DNA of 64,000 nucleotides from an uncultured Varibaculum sp. GTDB lineage: Bacteria; Actinomycetota; Actinomycetes; Actinomycetales; Actinomycetaceae. Position numbers and translations under genes: made by a program. The stretch lies in NCBI RefSeq assembly GCF_902489465.1, contig NZ_CABTZZ010000008.1:1-64000 (forward strand), read 5' to 3'. Positions 45,378-56,100 of this stretch are shown here, piece after piece. The number at the start of each line of letters is the position of its first letter. Position 1 is the first letter of the stretch. The notes beneath the pieces are model-generated. The model was not told the DNA's origin. It did not search any database and was given only the letters and a program-made list of their open reading frames with translations.

Positions 45378-45409
45378 GGTGGCGAATCCTTAGCCCGGAT
45401 TTAGCCACC
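45378..45409. repeat. Inverted repeat after galM
   Basis: GGTGGC (45378-45383) and GCCACC (45404-45409) flank an inner ATCC/GGAT pair. There is no T-tract on either strand, so it may be a weak terminator or an operator in the galM-fucosidase gap. Confidence 0.35.
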
Positions 45410-45598
45410 GGTGTCGCTGACCTCGATAAGGATTGCGCAAACCGAGCCCCGCTGAAAGCTTAGTCTCATTTTCAAAGAAAGATTCGTTCCTGAGTATTTC
45501 CTTTTGTTAAACTGACAGCACCCTTGGAACTAAAAGGGTATGTCCCCCGGGCAGTAATGTCGCTGTCCTTTGATCAGTACTCAGAAAGACACGAAGAA

Positions 45599-48500
45599 GT
45601 GAAGAAAAGTTTAAAACGTTTGCTGCGTTCTTGTGCCGTTTTCCTATTTTCTGCCTCGTTATCTATAGGGGCTCTGGGGAGTATTTCCCTAGCTCACGCT
45701 GCGGACACGGATTTATTAAATGTTGCATTCGGGGGATCTTTAGAGAGCGGAGGGTTGACCACCCAGGCGGATGAAATCCTCAAAGGAGCAGTGACCCGCA
45801 AAGATGGGGGAGAAACTCAAGAAACCGGCAAGATTGTTTTAGCTGGGGGTAACCAGGGTCTTTTCTATACCAGTGCTCGCACTTCGGGCACGGGTACGGT
45901 GTTTTTTACTCTAGGCGAGGGGGTTGCTACTAACGGCTTTACCGCTGAGGTGAAATATACTCCGCAGGCGAACCAAAATAATCTTGCTACTATTTTTTCT
46001 GCCGGCGGCAACCTTTTTGTGCGGTATGTTGATGCCGGTCACTTGGAATATGGTCTGTCGTATCAACAAGGAGGACGTTGGACAGACACCAAACAAACTA
46101 TTTTGGCTCCACCAGCTGGGAAAGAACATGCGCTATCGGTGACTGTTTGGCCTAAAAACGGGGGCACCGCGGTAAGGGTTGCCGTAGACGGAAACGAGTA
46201 TCCAGAGATTGTAAGCCCTGCGCCGGCGGCGGTTTCAAACGGTTTAGAGTCAAAGTTCGGGTTCGGGGCGGAAGTGCATACGGCTCCCAATGCCCAAAAT
46301 AGAGGGCTGAAAGGTAGTTTGCAGGCGTTACGTTTTACCCCAGCAAATAGTTACAATTACCAGGACGGATTTGAATTTCAGCCCGCCGAAAGTCAGGAGG
46401 GAAATCCCGATGACGTTCCCTGTGCCGCCTGGGAAGAAATCGAACCAGCAACTCAAATTGCGGTAAGTCCCGCTGACTGTCGCGAACATATTTTGAAAAA
46501 AGCATCCTTAGTCAGGCCTACTAAGGAGCAGTTACGCTGGCAAGAACAAGAATTAACGGCGTTTATTCATTACGGGGTTAACACTTTCTACAATCAAGGT
46601 TGGGGGCATGGTACCGAAGATCCTCAGCGTTTCGCGCCCACGGATTTAGATGTTGACCAATGGGTAAAGAATCTGGCAGAGGCAGGTTTTGGGACAGTCA
46701 TTTTAACTGTCAAGCACCATGATGGATTCTTGCTATACGATTCGCGCTACACTGATCACGATATCGGCTCTTCGGCAGTACCAAACGCCGATATTCCCCG
46801 AGATGTAGCCAAGGCCGCGAAAAAATATGGGATGCGGGTAGGATTCTATCTGTCACCTGCTGATTCGAGTGCAGAAATTAAGGGGCTCTTTGGAAACGGA
46901 TCGGCAAAAACCGAGCGCACGATTCCCACCCTAATAGACGGGGATGACCGTTCTGGAAAAATAGATAAGTTCTATAAATACCCGGCAACTGATTATGGGG
47001 AGTATTTCCTGAATCAACTCTACGAAGTGTTGACTCAATATGGCGACGTTGACGAAGTTTGGTTTGATGGCGCTGCCGGTAACACCGATAAACATGAGCT
47101 TTTTGATTATTCTGCCTACTACGATTTGATTCGCCAATTGCAGCCGAATGCGGTTATCGCTGTGGGCGGCCCCGACGTACGTTGGATCGGTAATGAGGAG
47201 GGTCGCGGACGCGCAAATGAGCCCTCAGTTATTCCGGTCAAACAGCTTGAGTCCGGGAAAATTGATATTAGCGGACAAGCGGGGCACTTTAACCAAAACT
47301 TGGGCAGCGATGATCAAATAGTTAATGCGGTTCGCAGCGGGGGAGCGCAATATCTACGCTGGTGGCCAGCAGAAGCAGATATGAAGCTTACCAGGGATTG
47401 GTTCTGGCAGATTGATGCGGATGAAGATAATTCAACCGTTAAATCTGGCACAGCGTTATGGAACAAATACCTAGAAAACGTGGCTCGTAACTCGGTAATG
47501 CTTTTGAATGTACCTCCGAATAAGACTGGGAAATTTTCCGCTAACGAGATAAAAGCTTTACAAGATTTTGCGGTTGAACGGCGAAAGGCTTTCGCACTCG
47601 ACCATGCTTTAGGGCGACCGGTTAACGTAGGCGGGGAAAACACTAGGGTTTACACCGATAATAATCTGCGCACGGGTGGACAAGCTTTCACTGGGGAAAC
47701 CAGCTTTGAGGTTGATTTAGGAGCAGAAAAAACTGTTAACTATGTTTCCTTGGCGGAAGATACTTTAAATCACGGCCAAAACATTCAAAGTTTTGTGATT
47801 GAGAAAGAAACTGCTGACGGATGGCAGCCGGTGAAGATCAACCGTAATTCCGCTACCGGCACTGTGGGGGTTCGCCGGATTGTGCAACTGGCTGCGCCTG
47901 AGACGGCACAAAAATTCCGGGTTCGGGTAACGGACAATCGCGGACCATTTGCTCTTTCAGATTTGCGGCTTTTTGGAAGTGCAAATCAAGATCCGGAAGT
48001 GCAACTGGATTATTATATCGATCCTGCCGCTAAGGAAGCCGGACTAGGTACTTTAGCTAGTCCCTTTAACTCCTTAGAACAGTTAAGAGGATTGCGTTTA
48101 CCTAAAGGCGCGAAAATTCATTTGAAGTCAGGTGCCGTCTTCGGGCAATCGGATCTACGCTATTACGGTTTTGGCACGGAAGAAGAGCCCATAATAGTGG
48201 ATGTTTATGGAGGCAATCAGCTTCCTAAAGTAGGTGAAGGAACCGCTTGGGACGAGTTCGCTCCTAAGATACCAGCTGGCTGGCAGCTCAATCTACCTAA
48301 GCCACAAAAACCGGATGCCAAAATTGCGGCTAGTGGGTGGCAAGATGTTCCGGATAGTAGCGATTGCGAACAAGGAACAGTCAGTCAGTCCCGCACCGTC
48401 ACCACCACTGATTACCGTTGGGATACCACTAAATGGATTCTCGATGACGCAAATGCTGTGGAAAAGACCGAGACCAGATTGCGAGAGATGACCGCAGCCG

Positions 48501-48814
48501 AAAAGAGCGCCTGCCCCGGAAATAAACCGGGAGAAAGCGGCGGAGAATCAGACAAACCAGGAACGAATCCTCCTGGAGAAAAACCAGGAACAGCAAGCAA
48601 ACCGGGGACAACCGCCCCGTCTGGGGTGACGAATACGTCCAATAGCAAACAAAAATCCAATGCTCAGCAAAAAGAGGCGAATCAGCAGGTACGGAATCCG
48701 GATTTGGTAAATACCGGGACTTCCGCGGGCGAATTATTGCTATTAACTCTGCTAGGGATGCCTTTGGGGCTAACTTTGGTTCTGGTGAACAACTTCCGCT
48801 CTAAGCAGCGTTGA
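45599..48814 (+). CDS. Cell-wall-anchored alpha-L-fucosidase (GH29), multidomain
   Basis: A secreted enzyme of about 1071 residues that removes fucose caps from glycans. I chose GTG at 45599, which gives a classical signal peptide (MKKSLKRLLRS, hydrophobic core, AHA-A); the frame runs back to TTG 45524 and the ribosome site is weak, so the start is uncertain. Domains in order, with residues counted from 45599: a LamG/concanavalin-like beta-sandwich (about 40-265); a GH29 catalytic domain (about 303-670) with AFIHYGVNTFYNQ, TVKHHDGF and the nucleophile D490 in EVWFDGA; an F5/8C-like carbohydrate-binding domain (about 670-797); the first part of a right-handed beta-helix (about 802-880); a Trp/Cys module (48338-48514); a Pro/Gly/Lys linker; and a sorting tail with LVNTG, a hydrophobic segment and a basic end. 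Confidence 0.85.
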   Translation: MKKSLKRLLRSCAVFLFSASLSIGALGSISLAHAADTDLLNVAFGGSLESGGLTTQADEILKGAVTRKDGGETQETGKIVLAGGNQGLFYTSARTSGTGTVFFTLGEGVATNGFTAEVKYTPQANQNNLATIFSAGGNLFVRYVDAGHLEYGLSYQQGGRWTDTKQTILAPPAGKEHALSVTVWPKNGGTAVRVAVDGNEYPEIVSPAPAAVSNGLESKFGFGAEVHTAPNAQNRGLKGSLQALRFTPANSYNYQDGFEFQPAESQEGNPDDVPCAAWEEIEPATQIAVSPADCREHILKKASLVRPTKEQLRWQEQELTAFIHYGVNTFYNQGWGHGTEDPQRFAPTDLDVDQWVKNLAEAGFGTVILTVKHHDGFLLYDSRYTDHDIGSSAVPNADIPRDVAKAAKKYGMRVGFYLSPADSSAEIKGLFGNGSAKTERTIPTLIDGDDRSGKIDKFYKYPATDYGEYFLNQLYEVLTQYGDVDEVWFDGAAGNTDKHELFDYSAYYDLIRQLQPNAVIAVGGPDVRWIGNEEGRGRANEPSVIPVKQLESGKIDISGQAGHFNQNLGSDDQIVNAVRSGGAQYLRWWPAEADMKLTRDWFWQIDADEDNSTVKSGTALWNKYLENVARNSVMLLNVPPNKTGKFSANEIKALQDFAVERRKAFALDHALGRPVNVGGENTRVYTDNNLRTGGQAFTGETSFEVDLGAEKTVNYVSLAEDTLNHGQNIQSFVIEKETADGWQPVKINRNSATGTVGVRRIVQLAAPETAQKFRVRVTDNRGPFALSDLRLFGSANQDPEVQLDYYIDPAAKEAGLGTLASPFNSLEQLRGLRLPKGAKIHLKSGAVFGQSDLRYYGFGTEEEPIIVDVYGGNQLPKVGEGTAWDEFAPKIPAGWQLNLPKPQKPDAKIAASGWQDVPDSSDCEQGTVSQSRTVTTTDYRWDTTKWILDDANAVEKTETRLREMTAAEKSACPGNKPGESGGESDKPGTNPPGEKPGTASKPGTTAPSGVTNTSNSKQKSNAQQKEANQQVRNPDLVNTGTSAGELLLLTLLGMPLGLTLVLVNNFRSKQR
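48338..48514 (+). other. Trp/Cys-framed C-terminal module, copy 1
   Basis: About 59 residues of the fucosidase, from WQDVPDSSDC to AAEKSAC. It matches copy 2 in the next protein in W-x-D near the start, a first Cys, the QSRTVTTTDY / QTRSVTTTEY core, KWILD / KWVLD, ANA, an R-x-M-x-AAEK stretch and a last Cys. The two Cys may form a disulfide. I cannot assign it to a named domain. Confidence 0.7.
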
Positions 48815-48839
48815 TGGTGCCTAGAGCGGCAAAAATAAC

Positions 48840-48875
48840 AGGTACTTTTGGGGGGATACTTCCCCTAAAGTACCT
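48840..48875 (+). terminator. Strong hairpin between the GH29 and GH20 genes
   Basis: AGGTACTTT (48840-48848) pairs with AAAGTACCT (48867-48875), and GGGG pairs with CCCC inside. No clear T-tract follows, so termination efficiency is doubtful. It may also protect the fucosidase mRNA end. Confidence 0.5.
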
Positions 48876-48942
48876 CCTTAAATAGGTTTGATTGGGCAGT
48901 GGTAGCGCGATTGTGGGATTGCGAAACAGGAAGGTGCAGGAA

Positions 48943-51900
48943 ATGTTTAACCGGTCTAAAAAGGTTTTTAGCCTTTTAGGGGCAGGCGCTCTGGCGCTAG
49001 CGGCATTATTGCCAGCCGGCATCGGGACAGCAGAGGCTGCAGAGCCGACTAATCACGCATTAGTAGCAAAAGGAGGCAGCGTTAGTGCTTCCGGGAATGA
49101 AGTTGCTGATAAATGGCAGGCAGCAGCCGCTATCGATGGTAACGACAGCGGCGATTCTCGCTGGTCATCCAATCACAGTGACCAAGCCTGGATTGCGGTA
49201 CACCTAAAAGAAGCCATCAAAATCGACCACATAACTATTAAATGGGAAGCTGCCTGTGCCGCCTCCTATCATTTAGAGGTTTCAAATGACGGAACCACTT
49301 GGGAAAAAGCCAGCGACACTATCCGCCCTCAGTGTTCCAGCACAGATACCCAAAAACTCAATGCGGCTACCGCTAATGGAACTTGGAAATACGTGAAAAT
49401 GCAGGCCGAGAGCCGCACCCCTTTCCAAGGAATTAAATACGGGGTCTCCCTATACGAATTTGAAGTATGGGACGCGGCGGAACCGGTAGCTCCAGCCCAA
49501 CCTAATTTGATTCCATTGCCTGCGGAAATGACCCCCGGGGAAGGCGGTTTCGAATTAGGTACAGATACTAAAATCAAAGCCGATTCCGCTTCTAAAACGG
49601 TAGCGGAGATGACCGCCAAAACTATGCGTGCCTCCACCGGATTTCCCCTGCCAGTGGGCAAAGACGGACAAATCAGTTTACGGGTAGACACCGCTCTAGA
49701 CACCACCGGTTTAACCAGTGGAAATATCGAGGAAGCCTATAGCTTAAAGGTCAGTGAAAACGGGATAGAGATTGTAGGAAAATCTGCGCAAGGCGTTTGG
49801 AACGCTACCCGTACCCTGCTGCAACTATTCCCCGCCTTTATCTATTCTCCACATCAGGTAAACAGCCAGTGGCTAGCCCCCGCGATTACGGTCAAGGACG
49901 CGCCCCGGTTTGCACACCGCGCGATACAAGCCGATGTCGCCCGCTCGTTCCTCACAATCGCTGACTTAAAACAAATGATTGACACTTTTGCCAATGTGAA
50001 AGGCTCCCGTTTACATCTACACCTTTCAGATGATCAGGGTTGGCGGCTGCAAATAACCAATGAGGGACGCAAAGCTGGGGACACTATCGACTACACCAAG
50101 CTCACCGAGGTTTCCGGCAAAACCGCAATGAACTGGAACTCGGAAGCCTATTCGTTAAAGGATTTAACCGGCTCTAGTCAGCAGGCCGACGATAATGTAG
50201 TCGAATTGGGCCATCACGGTTTCTACACTCAGGAAGAATATAAAGAACTAGTTAAATATGCGGCCGAGCGTTTCGTAACGATTCAGCCCGAGTTTGATAT
50301 GCCCGGACACACCAATGCAGCGCTAGCCGCCATCCCGCAATTAAACTCTGCCAACTCCTCTCACAATGGCACTGTAGATGCCGATGGCAACGCCATCACC
50401 GATCCTGCTAAATGGCAGGTTGCCCCCGCTAATGGAACGGGAGATGTGGGTTATTCCTACCTGGATCCAGACTCAAAGCACACCCAGTATTTTGTTCGCC
50501 ACGTATTTAAACAACTGGCTGCGCTGACTCCCGGTAAAACTATTCATATTGGAGGGGACGAATCCCACGATATGGTTGCCAAACTTGGGAAAGACAAATT
50601 CAATGAGTTTCTAGACATGTCCGCGCAAGCAGTTCGTGATCAAGGCAAATCTCCAATCGGATGGAATGAAATAGCCTCAAACACGCTACAGCCTGGGGAC
50701 TTGGTACAGTATTGGACCGGTAATACCGCTAACACGAAACGAGCAATCCAAAACGAGGGCGTTAAAGTCGCGGTATCGAACGCCTCGACCGCCTATATAG
50801 ATATGAAATATGGAGTTCCCGGTGGCAACAGTATTGGTTTAACCTGGAGCGGAACTGGAGATTTCGATAAATACTATAACTGGGACCCGGCACAAGTAAT
50901 CAAAGGGATCCCCGAAAGCAGCATTGTAGGGACAGTAGCCGTGCAATGGTCAGAAACTATTCGCGGGGCATACCAGGCAGAATGGTTAATGTGGCCGCGC
51001 TCAATCTCTCACGCGGAAGTAGCCTGGACTCCACAAGTGAAGAGAAACGTAAACCAGTTCAAACAGCGCATGGCGGCTATGGGAGATAGGCTCACTGTTT
51101 CGGCAGTGAACTTCTTTGACGGTCCCAAAGCCAATTGGCAAACCGCGTTAGCCGGGGTAGACCAAAAAGTAGCACCCAACCGCTCCATGAATCTTGCAGT
51201 AGGCGAGTTTGCGGCTCCCGGCACTGTGAAAAACTCTGAGGGAACGCAAATCACGAAAGCAGGTAACGCCGCTTCCGCCCTCGGGGACACTCCCTTTAGC
51301 GCCACTATCGATTGGGGGGACGGCTCCGCGCCCTCACCGGCAATATTCACCCAAAGTCATTCCCGAGATGCCTTACATAGCAGCCCACTATACAAAGTGA
51401 GCGGAAAACACCCCTATGCGAATCCCGGAACCTATACCGGTACTATTACGGGCTCAAACGGACAAAAAGCCACCTTTACGGTAAATGTGGCAAATGGCGC
51501 CCCCGATCCCAGTGAAAATAGCTCCTGGGACGGAAGTAAAAAACCGACTATCACCATTGAAAAGAATCTCATCCGCCCCTATGAGCGGGTAAAAGTAAAG
51601 CTCAGCGGATTTGAACCTGGCAAATATGTAAAACTCGCCTGGAATGACAAAGATCAGTTCTTGGCTATGCCCGGGGCGGATGGAAGCGCCGAATACTATC
51701 TGCCGTTCTTTGACAAGGCAGAAAAAGTGTTACGCCCCCAAGACACCGGTACTCATCAGCTTCGTGCCACCCAGATTGGGGCTAATAGAAGTGCCGAAGT
51801 CACCGCCACCATTGTGTCTGATCGCGAGGAACTGCTAAACCCAGTTGCGCAATGCCCCACGATGGATGACCCGAATTGCGGATATGAAAGCATTACTGCC

Positions 51901-53121
51901 TCCTCGCAGGCAGATAATGAACCAAAACCCTCGGGGCCGGTGAGCGCCGCATTTGACGGCGATCCCAATACCTATTGGCATACCCGTTGGGCTGCTCCTG
52001 CTGGTACTTTCCCGCACACCGTTACCGCGCAGCTCAAAGCTGCGCCAGAGCAAAAATGCGTGATTACCGGGTTTGAATATACGGCACGCAGCGGGCAAGA
52101 AAACTCGCGGGTTAAAGATTTCCGGATTGAAGTATCCGAAAATGGCAGCGACTGGACGAGCGCCATTAGTGGTTCTTTGAAGAATCATGCCGACCCACAA
52201 GTATTTAACTTTGCAGCTGACAAACAGCTAAGCGGCAAATACGTGCGGATGGTTCAGCTAAATTCCCAGGCAGGAAATGATTTTGGGGGTGCAGCTGAGA
52301 TTCGTTTCGGAGCTTTGTGCGCTCAAAACGGAACGGAAGTAACCCCGGTTGCTCCCGTAGCTGAAAAGCAACCCCTAACGGAGCAAGGAAAAGAATATCC
52401 CGGATATTTCCTAGTGCCGGCAGTTACGGGGGTTAATTATTACTTAGGTGATGAGCTGCTAACCCCGCAGCAGGCAGTTCCGCTGCCCTATGGAAAAACC
52501 AAAATTGTAGCTCGGCCCGCGAGCGACCTATTTAGGTTTAAAGAGGGCACAAAGAGCGAATGGACCCTAGATATGGGCGACGACCCAGGGCAAGTTGATC
52601 CGCCGCAGCCGGAAAAACCCGAAAAACCTGCTCCGCAGGTGGTAAAAGGCGATTGGACTGACTCCCCAGGGCAAGAAGCCAGCAATTGTAAGACCTTCAA
52701 AGTTATGCAGACCCGCAGCGTTACCACTACCGAATATATTTGGGATGTAGCTGGGGCTAAATGGGTGCTTGATACTGCTAATGCCCAGGTGACTACCGAG
52801 AAGGGCGCTCGCGATATGAGCGCAGCGGAAAAAGAAAAATGCGCGCCCTCGCCGGAGGAGCCCAATCCCGATAACCCGAACCCTGATAAACCTGGAAAGC
52901 CTGACGGGCAACCAGATACTAAACCAGGAATCGGTAGCGATAGTGGGGCGGTAAAACCGGGCAGCACCGGGTCGAAGCCTAGCGCTAAACCCCGCCAGCA
53001 AAACAATACTTCTGCGATGCCCTCCACCGGTGCTTCCAGCGAGCTATCGCTGCTTCTAGCAGCGCTAAGTATCGGATTTGGGGGAGTTTTGCTGCTGAGC
53101 CGACACCGAACTCGCAAGTAA
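48943..53121 (+). CDS. Cell-wall-anchored beta-N-acetylhexosaminidase (GH20), multidomain
   Basis: A secreted protein of about 1392 residues. I chose ATG at 48943 with AGGAAGG 8 nt upstream; the frame extends to 48892. A signal peptide ends at about AEAAEP. Domains: F5/8C (about 30-180); GH20 N-terminal domain (about 185-315); GH20 catalytic barrel (about 320-730) with the catalytic Asp-Glu pair D539-E540 in HIGGDESHD; a PKD-like fold (TIDWGDGSAP to TYTGTITGSNG); a further beta-sandwich; a second F5/8C domain (about 1000-1130); Trp/Cys module copy 2 (52651-52842); a Pro/Asp/Lys linker; and a tail with MPSTG, a hydrophobic segment and the basic end SRHRTRK. It should release terminal GlcNAc or GalNAc at the cell surface. 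Only 75 nt without a hairpin separate it from the next gene. Confidence 0.88.
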   Translation: MFNRSKKVFSLLGAGALALAALLPAGIGTAEAAEPTNHALVAKGGSVSASGNEVADKWQAAAAIDGNDSGDSRWSSNHSDQAWIAVHLKEAIKIDHITIKWEAACAASYHLEVSNDGTTWEKASDTIRPQCSSTDTQKLNAATANGTWKYVKMQAESRTPFQGIKYGVSLYEFEVWDAAEPVAPAQPNLIPLPAEMTPGEGGFELGTDTKIKADSASKTVAEMTAKTMRASTGFPLPVGKDGQISLRVDTALDTTGLTSGNIEEAYSLKVSENGIEIVGKSAQGVWNATRTLLQLFPAFIYSPHQVNSQWLAPAITVKDAPRFAHRAIQADVARSFLTIADLKQMIDTFANVKGSRLHLHLSDDQGWRLQITNEGRKAGDTIDYTKLTEVSGKTAMNWNSEAYSLKDLTGSSQQADDNVVELGHHGFYTQEEYKELVKYAAERFVTIQPEFDMPGHTNAALAAIPQLNSANSSHNGTVDADGNAITDPAKWQVAPANGTGDVGYSYLDPDSKHTQYFVRHVFKQLAALTPGKTIHIGGDESHDMVAKLGKDKFNEFLDMSAQAVRDQGKSPIGWNEIASNTLQPGDLVQYWTGNTANTKRAIQNEGVKVAVSNASTAYIDMKYGVPGGNSIGLTWSGTGDFDKYYNWDPAQVIKGIPESSIVGTVAVQWSETIRGAYQAEWLMWPRSISHAEVAWTPQVKRNVNQFKQRMAAMGDRLTVSAVNFFDGPKANWQTALAGVDQKVAPNRSMNLAVGEFAAPGTVKNSEGTQITKAGNAASALGDTPFSATIDWGDGSAPSPAIFTQSHSRDALHSSPLYKVSGKHPYANPGTYTGTITGSNGQKATFTVNVANGAPDPSENSSWDGSKKPTITIEKNLIRPYERVKVKLSGFEPGKYVKLAWNDKDQFLAMPGADGSAEYYLPFFDKAEKVLRPQDTGTHQLRATQIGANRSAEVTATIVSDREELLNPVAQCPTMDDPNCGYESITASSQADNEPKPSGPVSAAFDGDPNTYWHTRWAAPAGTFPHTVTAQLKAAPEQKCVITGFEYTARSGQENSRVKDFRIEVSENGSDWTSAISGSLKNHADPQVFNFAADKQLSGKYVRMVQLNSQAGNDFGGAAEIRFGALCAQNGTEVTPVAPVAEKQPLTEQGKEYPGYFLVPAVTGVNYYLGDELLTPQQAVPLPYGKTKIVARPASDLFRFKEGTKSEWTLDMGDDPGQVDPPQPEKPEKPAPQVVKGDWTDSPGQEASNCKTFKVMQTRSVTTTEYIWDVAGAKWVLDTANAQVTTEKGARDMSAAEKEKCAPSPEEPNPDNPNPDKPGKPDGQPDTKPGIGSDSGAVKPGSTGSKPSAKPRQQNNTSAMPSTGASSELSLLLAALSIGFGGVLLLSRHRTRK
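52651..52842 (+). other. Trp/Cys-framed C-terminal module, copy 2
   Basis: About 64 residues of the GH20 protein, from DWTDSPGQEASNC to AAEKEKC, homologous to copy 1 in the fucosidase. It again lies directly before the Pro-rich wall-spanning linker. That placement suggests a stalk or surface-association role, which is inference. Confidence 0.7.
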
Positions 53122-53196
53122 AAGTGGAACGGAGCGGCGAGCCATTTCCGAAAGACATATAAGAATCTGAGCAATGAGGCTGGGAAAGGTAAATAA

Positions 53197-56100
53197 ATGA
53201 GTAAGGTTAGTTGGAAACGCCGGGCAAATGCCACGGTGGTTACAGCGGCAGTAGCTTTAATGTCGGTGCTAATCCCAGTAAGCAGTGCCCAGGCGCTCGC
53301 TAGCGGGGATGTTGCTCTGTGCGCAGACAACTTGGCAGCCGGGAAAACGGTAAACGCCACCAGCCGGGAAGTAGCGGGAGAAAAAGGGCCAGAACTGGCA
53401 GTCGATGGCAATATTGGTCCCGATGACAAAGCTACTCCGGCAGTACACAACGTTAAATCTGCCAGTCGTTGGTCTGCCGCCGGAAGTGACAATAACGCTG
53501 CCCTGACCATCGATTTTGCCGGAACCGCCAGTATCAATAAGGTGCAACTTTATTGGGGAAACACTTTCGGTAAACCCTACAAGTTACAAGCCAGTAATGA
53601 TGGCAACACCTGGCGAGATTTAGTAACCAACCAGAACGGTAAAAAAGCTGGAAGCACCGAGCACACCTTTAACGGCAGCGAAAAAATGCGCTACCTGAAA
53701 ATGCAGATTTCTGGCAAATCACAGCAGTGGGGACTATCGCTGTGGGAAATAGCCGCTTGTGGGAGTTTAGCTTCAGAGCCCACCCCGACAGATAACGAAA
53801 ATCTGGCTCAGCTCAATCAATTGATTCCCTACCCGCAAAAAGCTGAACTTGCCGGAAATAATTCTCGGTTCACCCTCACCAAAGATAGCGAGATCACTGC
53901 CAGTGGCTTAGCAGGGGAGCCCGCTAAATATCTTGCCGAGACGCTAGCGAAATCCACCGGATACAAACTACCGGTATCCGCCACTTCTAGTGCTAAAACC
54001 CAGATTAATTACGTTATCAATCCCAGCTTAACCGTCAGTGGGGTAGGCAAGGAACAAATGAATGAAGCCTACACCTTACAGATTGCGCCAAACCGGGTAA
54101 CCATAACCGCGCGCACTGCCAGCGGGGCGCTATGGGCAACCCAATCGCTGCTGCAATTGCTAGGACCTTGGGCAGTATTTCCCAAAGTTACCGTGGGTTC
54201 TTTAATGCCGATACCGGCGATGACTATTCAAGACGGTCCTCGCTATTCTTGGCGCGGGCTAATGCTTGACCCGGCGCGCTCCTTCATTCCCAAGAATGAA
54301 GTCATCAAGCTGATGCATTCTATGAGCCGCTTCAAGATGAACACTTTGCATCTGCATCTAAGTGATGAGGGCTGGCGGATTGATATCCCGAATGAGGGCA
54401 AAGACGCTGCTGACCCGATTGACTATAGCCAGCTGGCTAAACGGGGAGGCAGTGCCGGTTTACGAGCCGGAGATATTGGTCGCGCACCCCAGGCGGGACG
54501 CACCGGCTACTACACCTTGGATGATTACCGAGAAATGGTGGCAACTGTCAATAAATTAGGCATAGCGATTGTTCCCGAGATCGATACTCCCGGTCACACA
54601 GAGGCAGCGCTATATTCCATACCGCAGCTGAACTCGGAAAACTCTAATCCCAAGCCAGAGGCCGGCCAAGACACGATTGAGCAGCCAAATTACTCGAAAA
54701 ACAATATGAAAGTGAATCTGGATGCTTTAAATCCCCACACCTACACCTTTATGCAGCACGTTTTGAAGATTTTGGCGCAAAACTCTAATAACACTTATCT
54801 GCATATTGGCGGCGATGAAGCTAACAGTATGGATCACCAGCATTACCTGCAATATATGCAGCAGATTCTGCCCAAAGTAAAAGCCATGAAGCAAACCCCC
54901 ATCGTTTGGGATGAAGCTTTAAAGAGTGTGGGGGCCGCCGGGATTGCCGACAATGATGGGGTAGTCCAGTGGTGGAACACCGACTCTGCGGCTGGTAATC
55001 GCGCCCAGCTACGCAATGATTTCGTAGCTAAAGGCGGCAAATTTATTGTCTCTAACGCCAGCTACTTCTATTATCCCCAACGCGAAGACCGCTCCCATGT
55101 GGCACCCAGTTGGGCTTGCCCCGGTGGGGAATGTACTTTGAAACACGCCTATGATGCCCAGCCCCAACAGGTCATGGGGCTCAGTGATGATAAAGGGATC
55201 CTGGGGGTCGAGGGCGCAGTCTGGAGCGAGGGCGTGCGCAACTTGGCAGATATTGAGTATCTTGCGTTCCCGCGGTTACTATCTCACGCGGAGATGGGCT
55301 GGACAAACCAGGCTAATAAGAACTGGGAACGCTTCCGGGGCGGGGTTGCCCAACAGGCAACTGCCCTAAACGCTACGGACGCCAGTTTCTTTAACGGCTC
55401 TCAGGTCGCCTGGCGGATTTCCCCCGCATTATCTCCGCTAGCTACCGATTCCCAAGGAAAGGGAATCGGTAAAGCTAATCGGCAGTTAATCGGATATGTT
55501 TCGGCTCCCGGCAAAGGTAACGATGACCTGGATTTGTCTTTGACCCTGACGCCGAAAGAATCCCAAAATGCGATAAATGTGCCGGTAAGTACCACTTTGG
55601 ATAAAGAATACATACCGGTAAATGGTTCCTATCAAACCGGCAAACAGATGAACTCGGTCTTTAAGGTTTATGCCGACCTGACAAAAGTTCCCAAAGGTAG
55701 CTACCAGGCACAACTGAGCGCAAAAGCCAGCGGATTAAAGTCCCTAGACGGTAAGAGTGATACCGGTCTGGCCAGCGCGGTTATTCAGGTTCCATCCCTT
55801 AGCGGTCAAACGCCCTCAGAGCCAGGAACTCAAACCAGCCAAAGCGATACCACCTGGGAAAGTACTGAGCGTTCTTTCCCGAAGAGCAGCTATAGTTTTC
55901 CCGGAAATGACGGTAAACCTCATAAAGTAACCTGGGATAATCATTCTTTGAAAATAGATGGCGAGCGTCTACAGGTTTGGGCTGGTGAGTTCCATCCTTG
56001 GCGAATCCCTTCCCCGCAGGCTTGGCGCGACGTCCTCCAAAAGATAAAAGCCGCCGGATTTAATGCGGTATCTTTCTATTTCTTCTGGGGCGATCATCAA

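Noticed and set aside
52488..53537. A 349-codon open frame on the minus strand across the end of the GH20 gene
   Set aside because: It lies opposite a well-supported coding region with a recognisable Trp/Cys module, linker and sorting tail. Its translation is Pro/Ser/Leu-rich with no motif, as expected from the complement of Gly/Lys/Asp codons.
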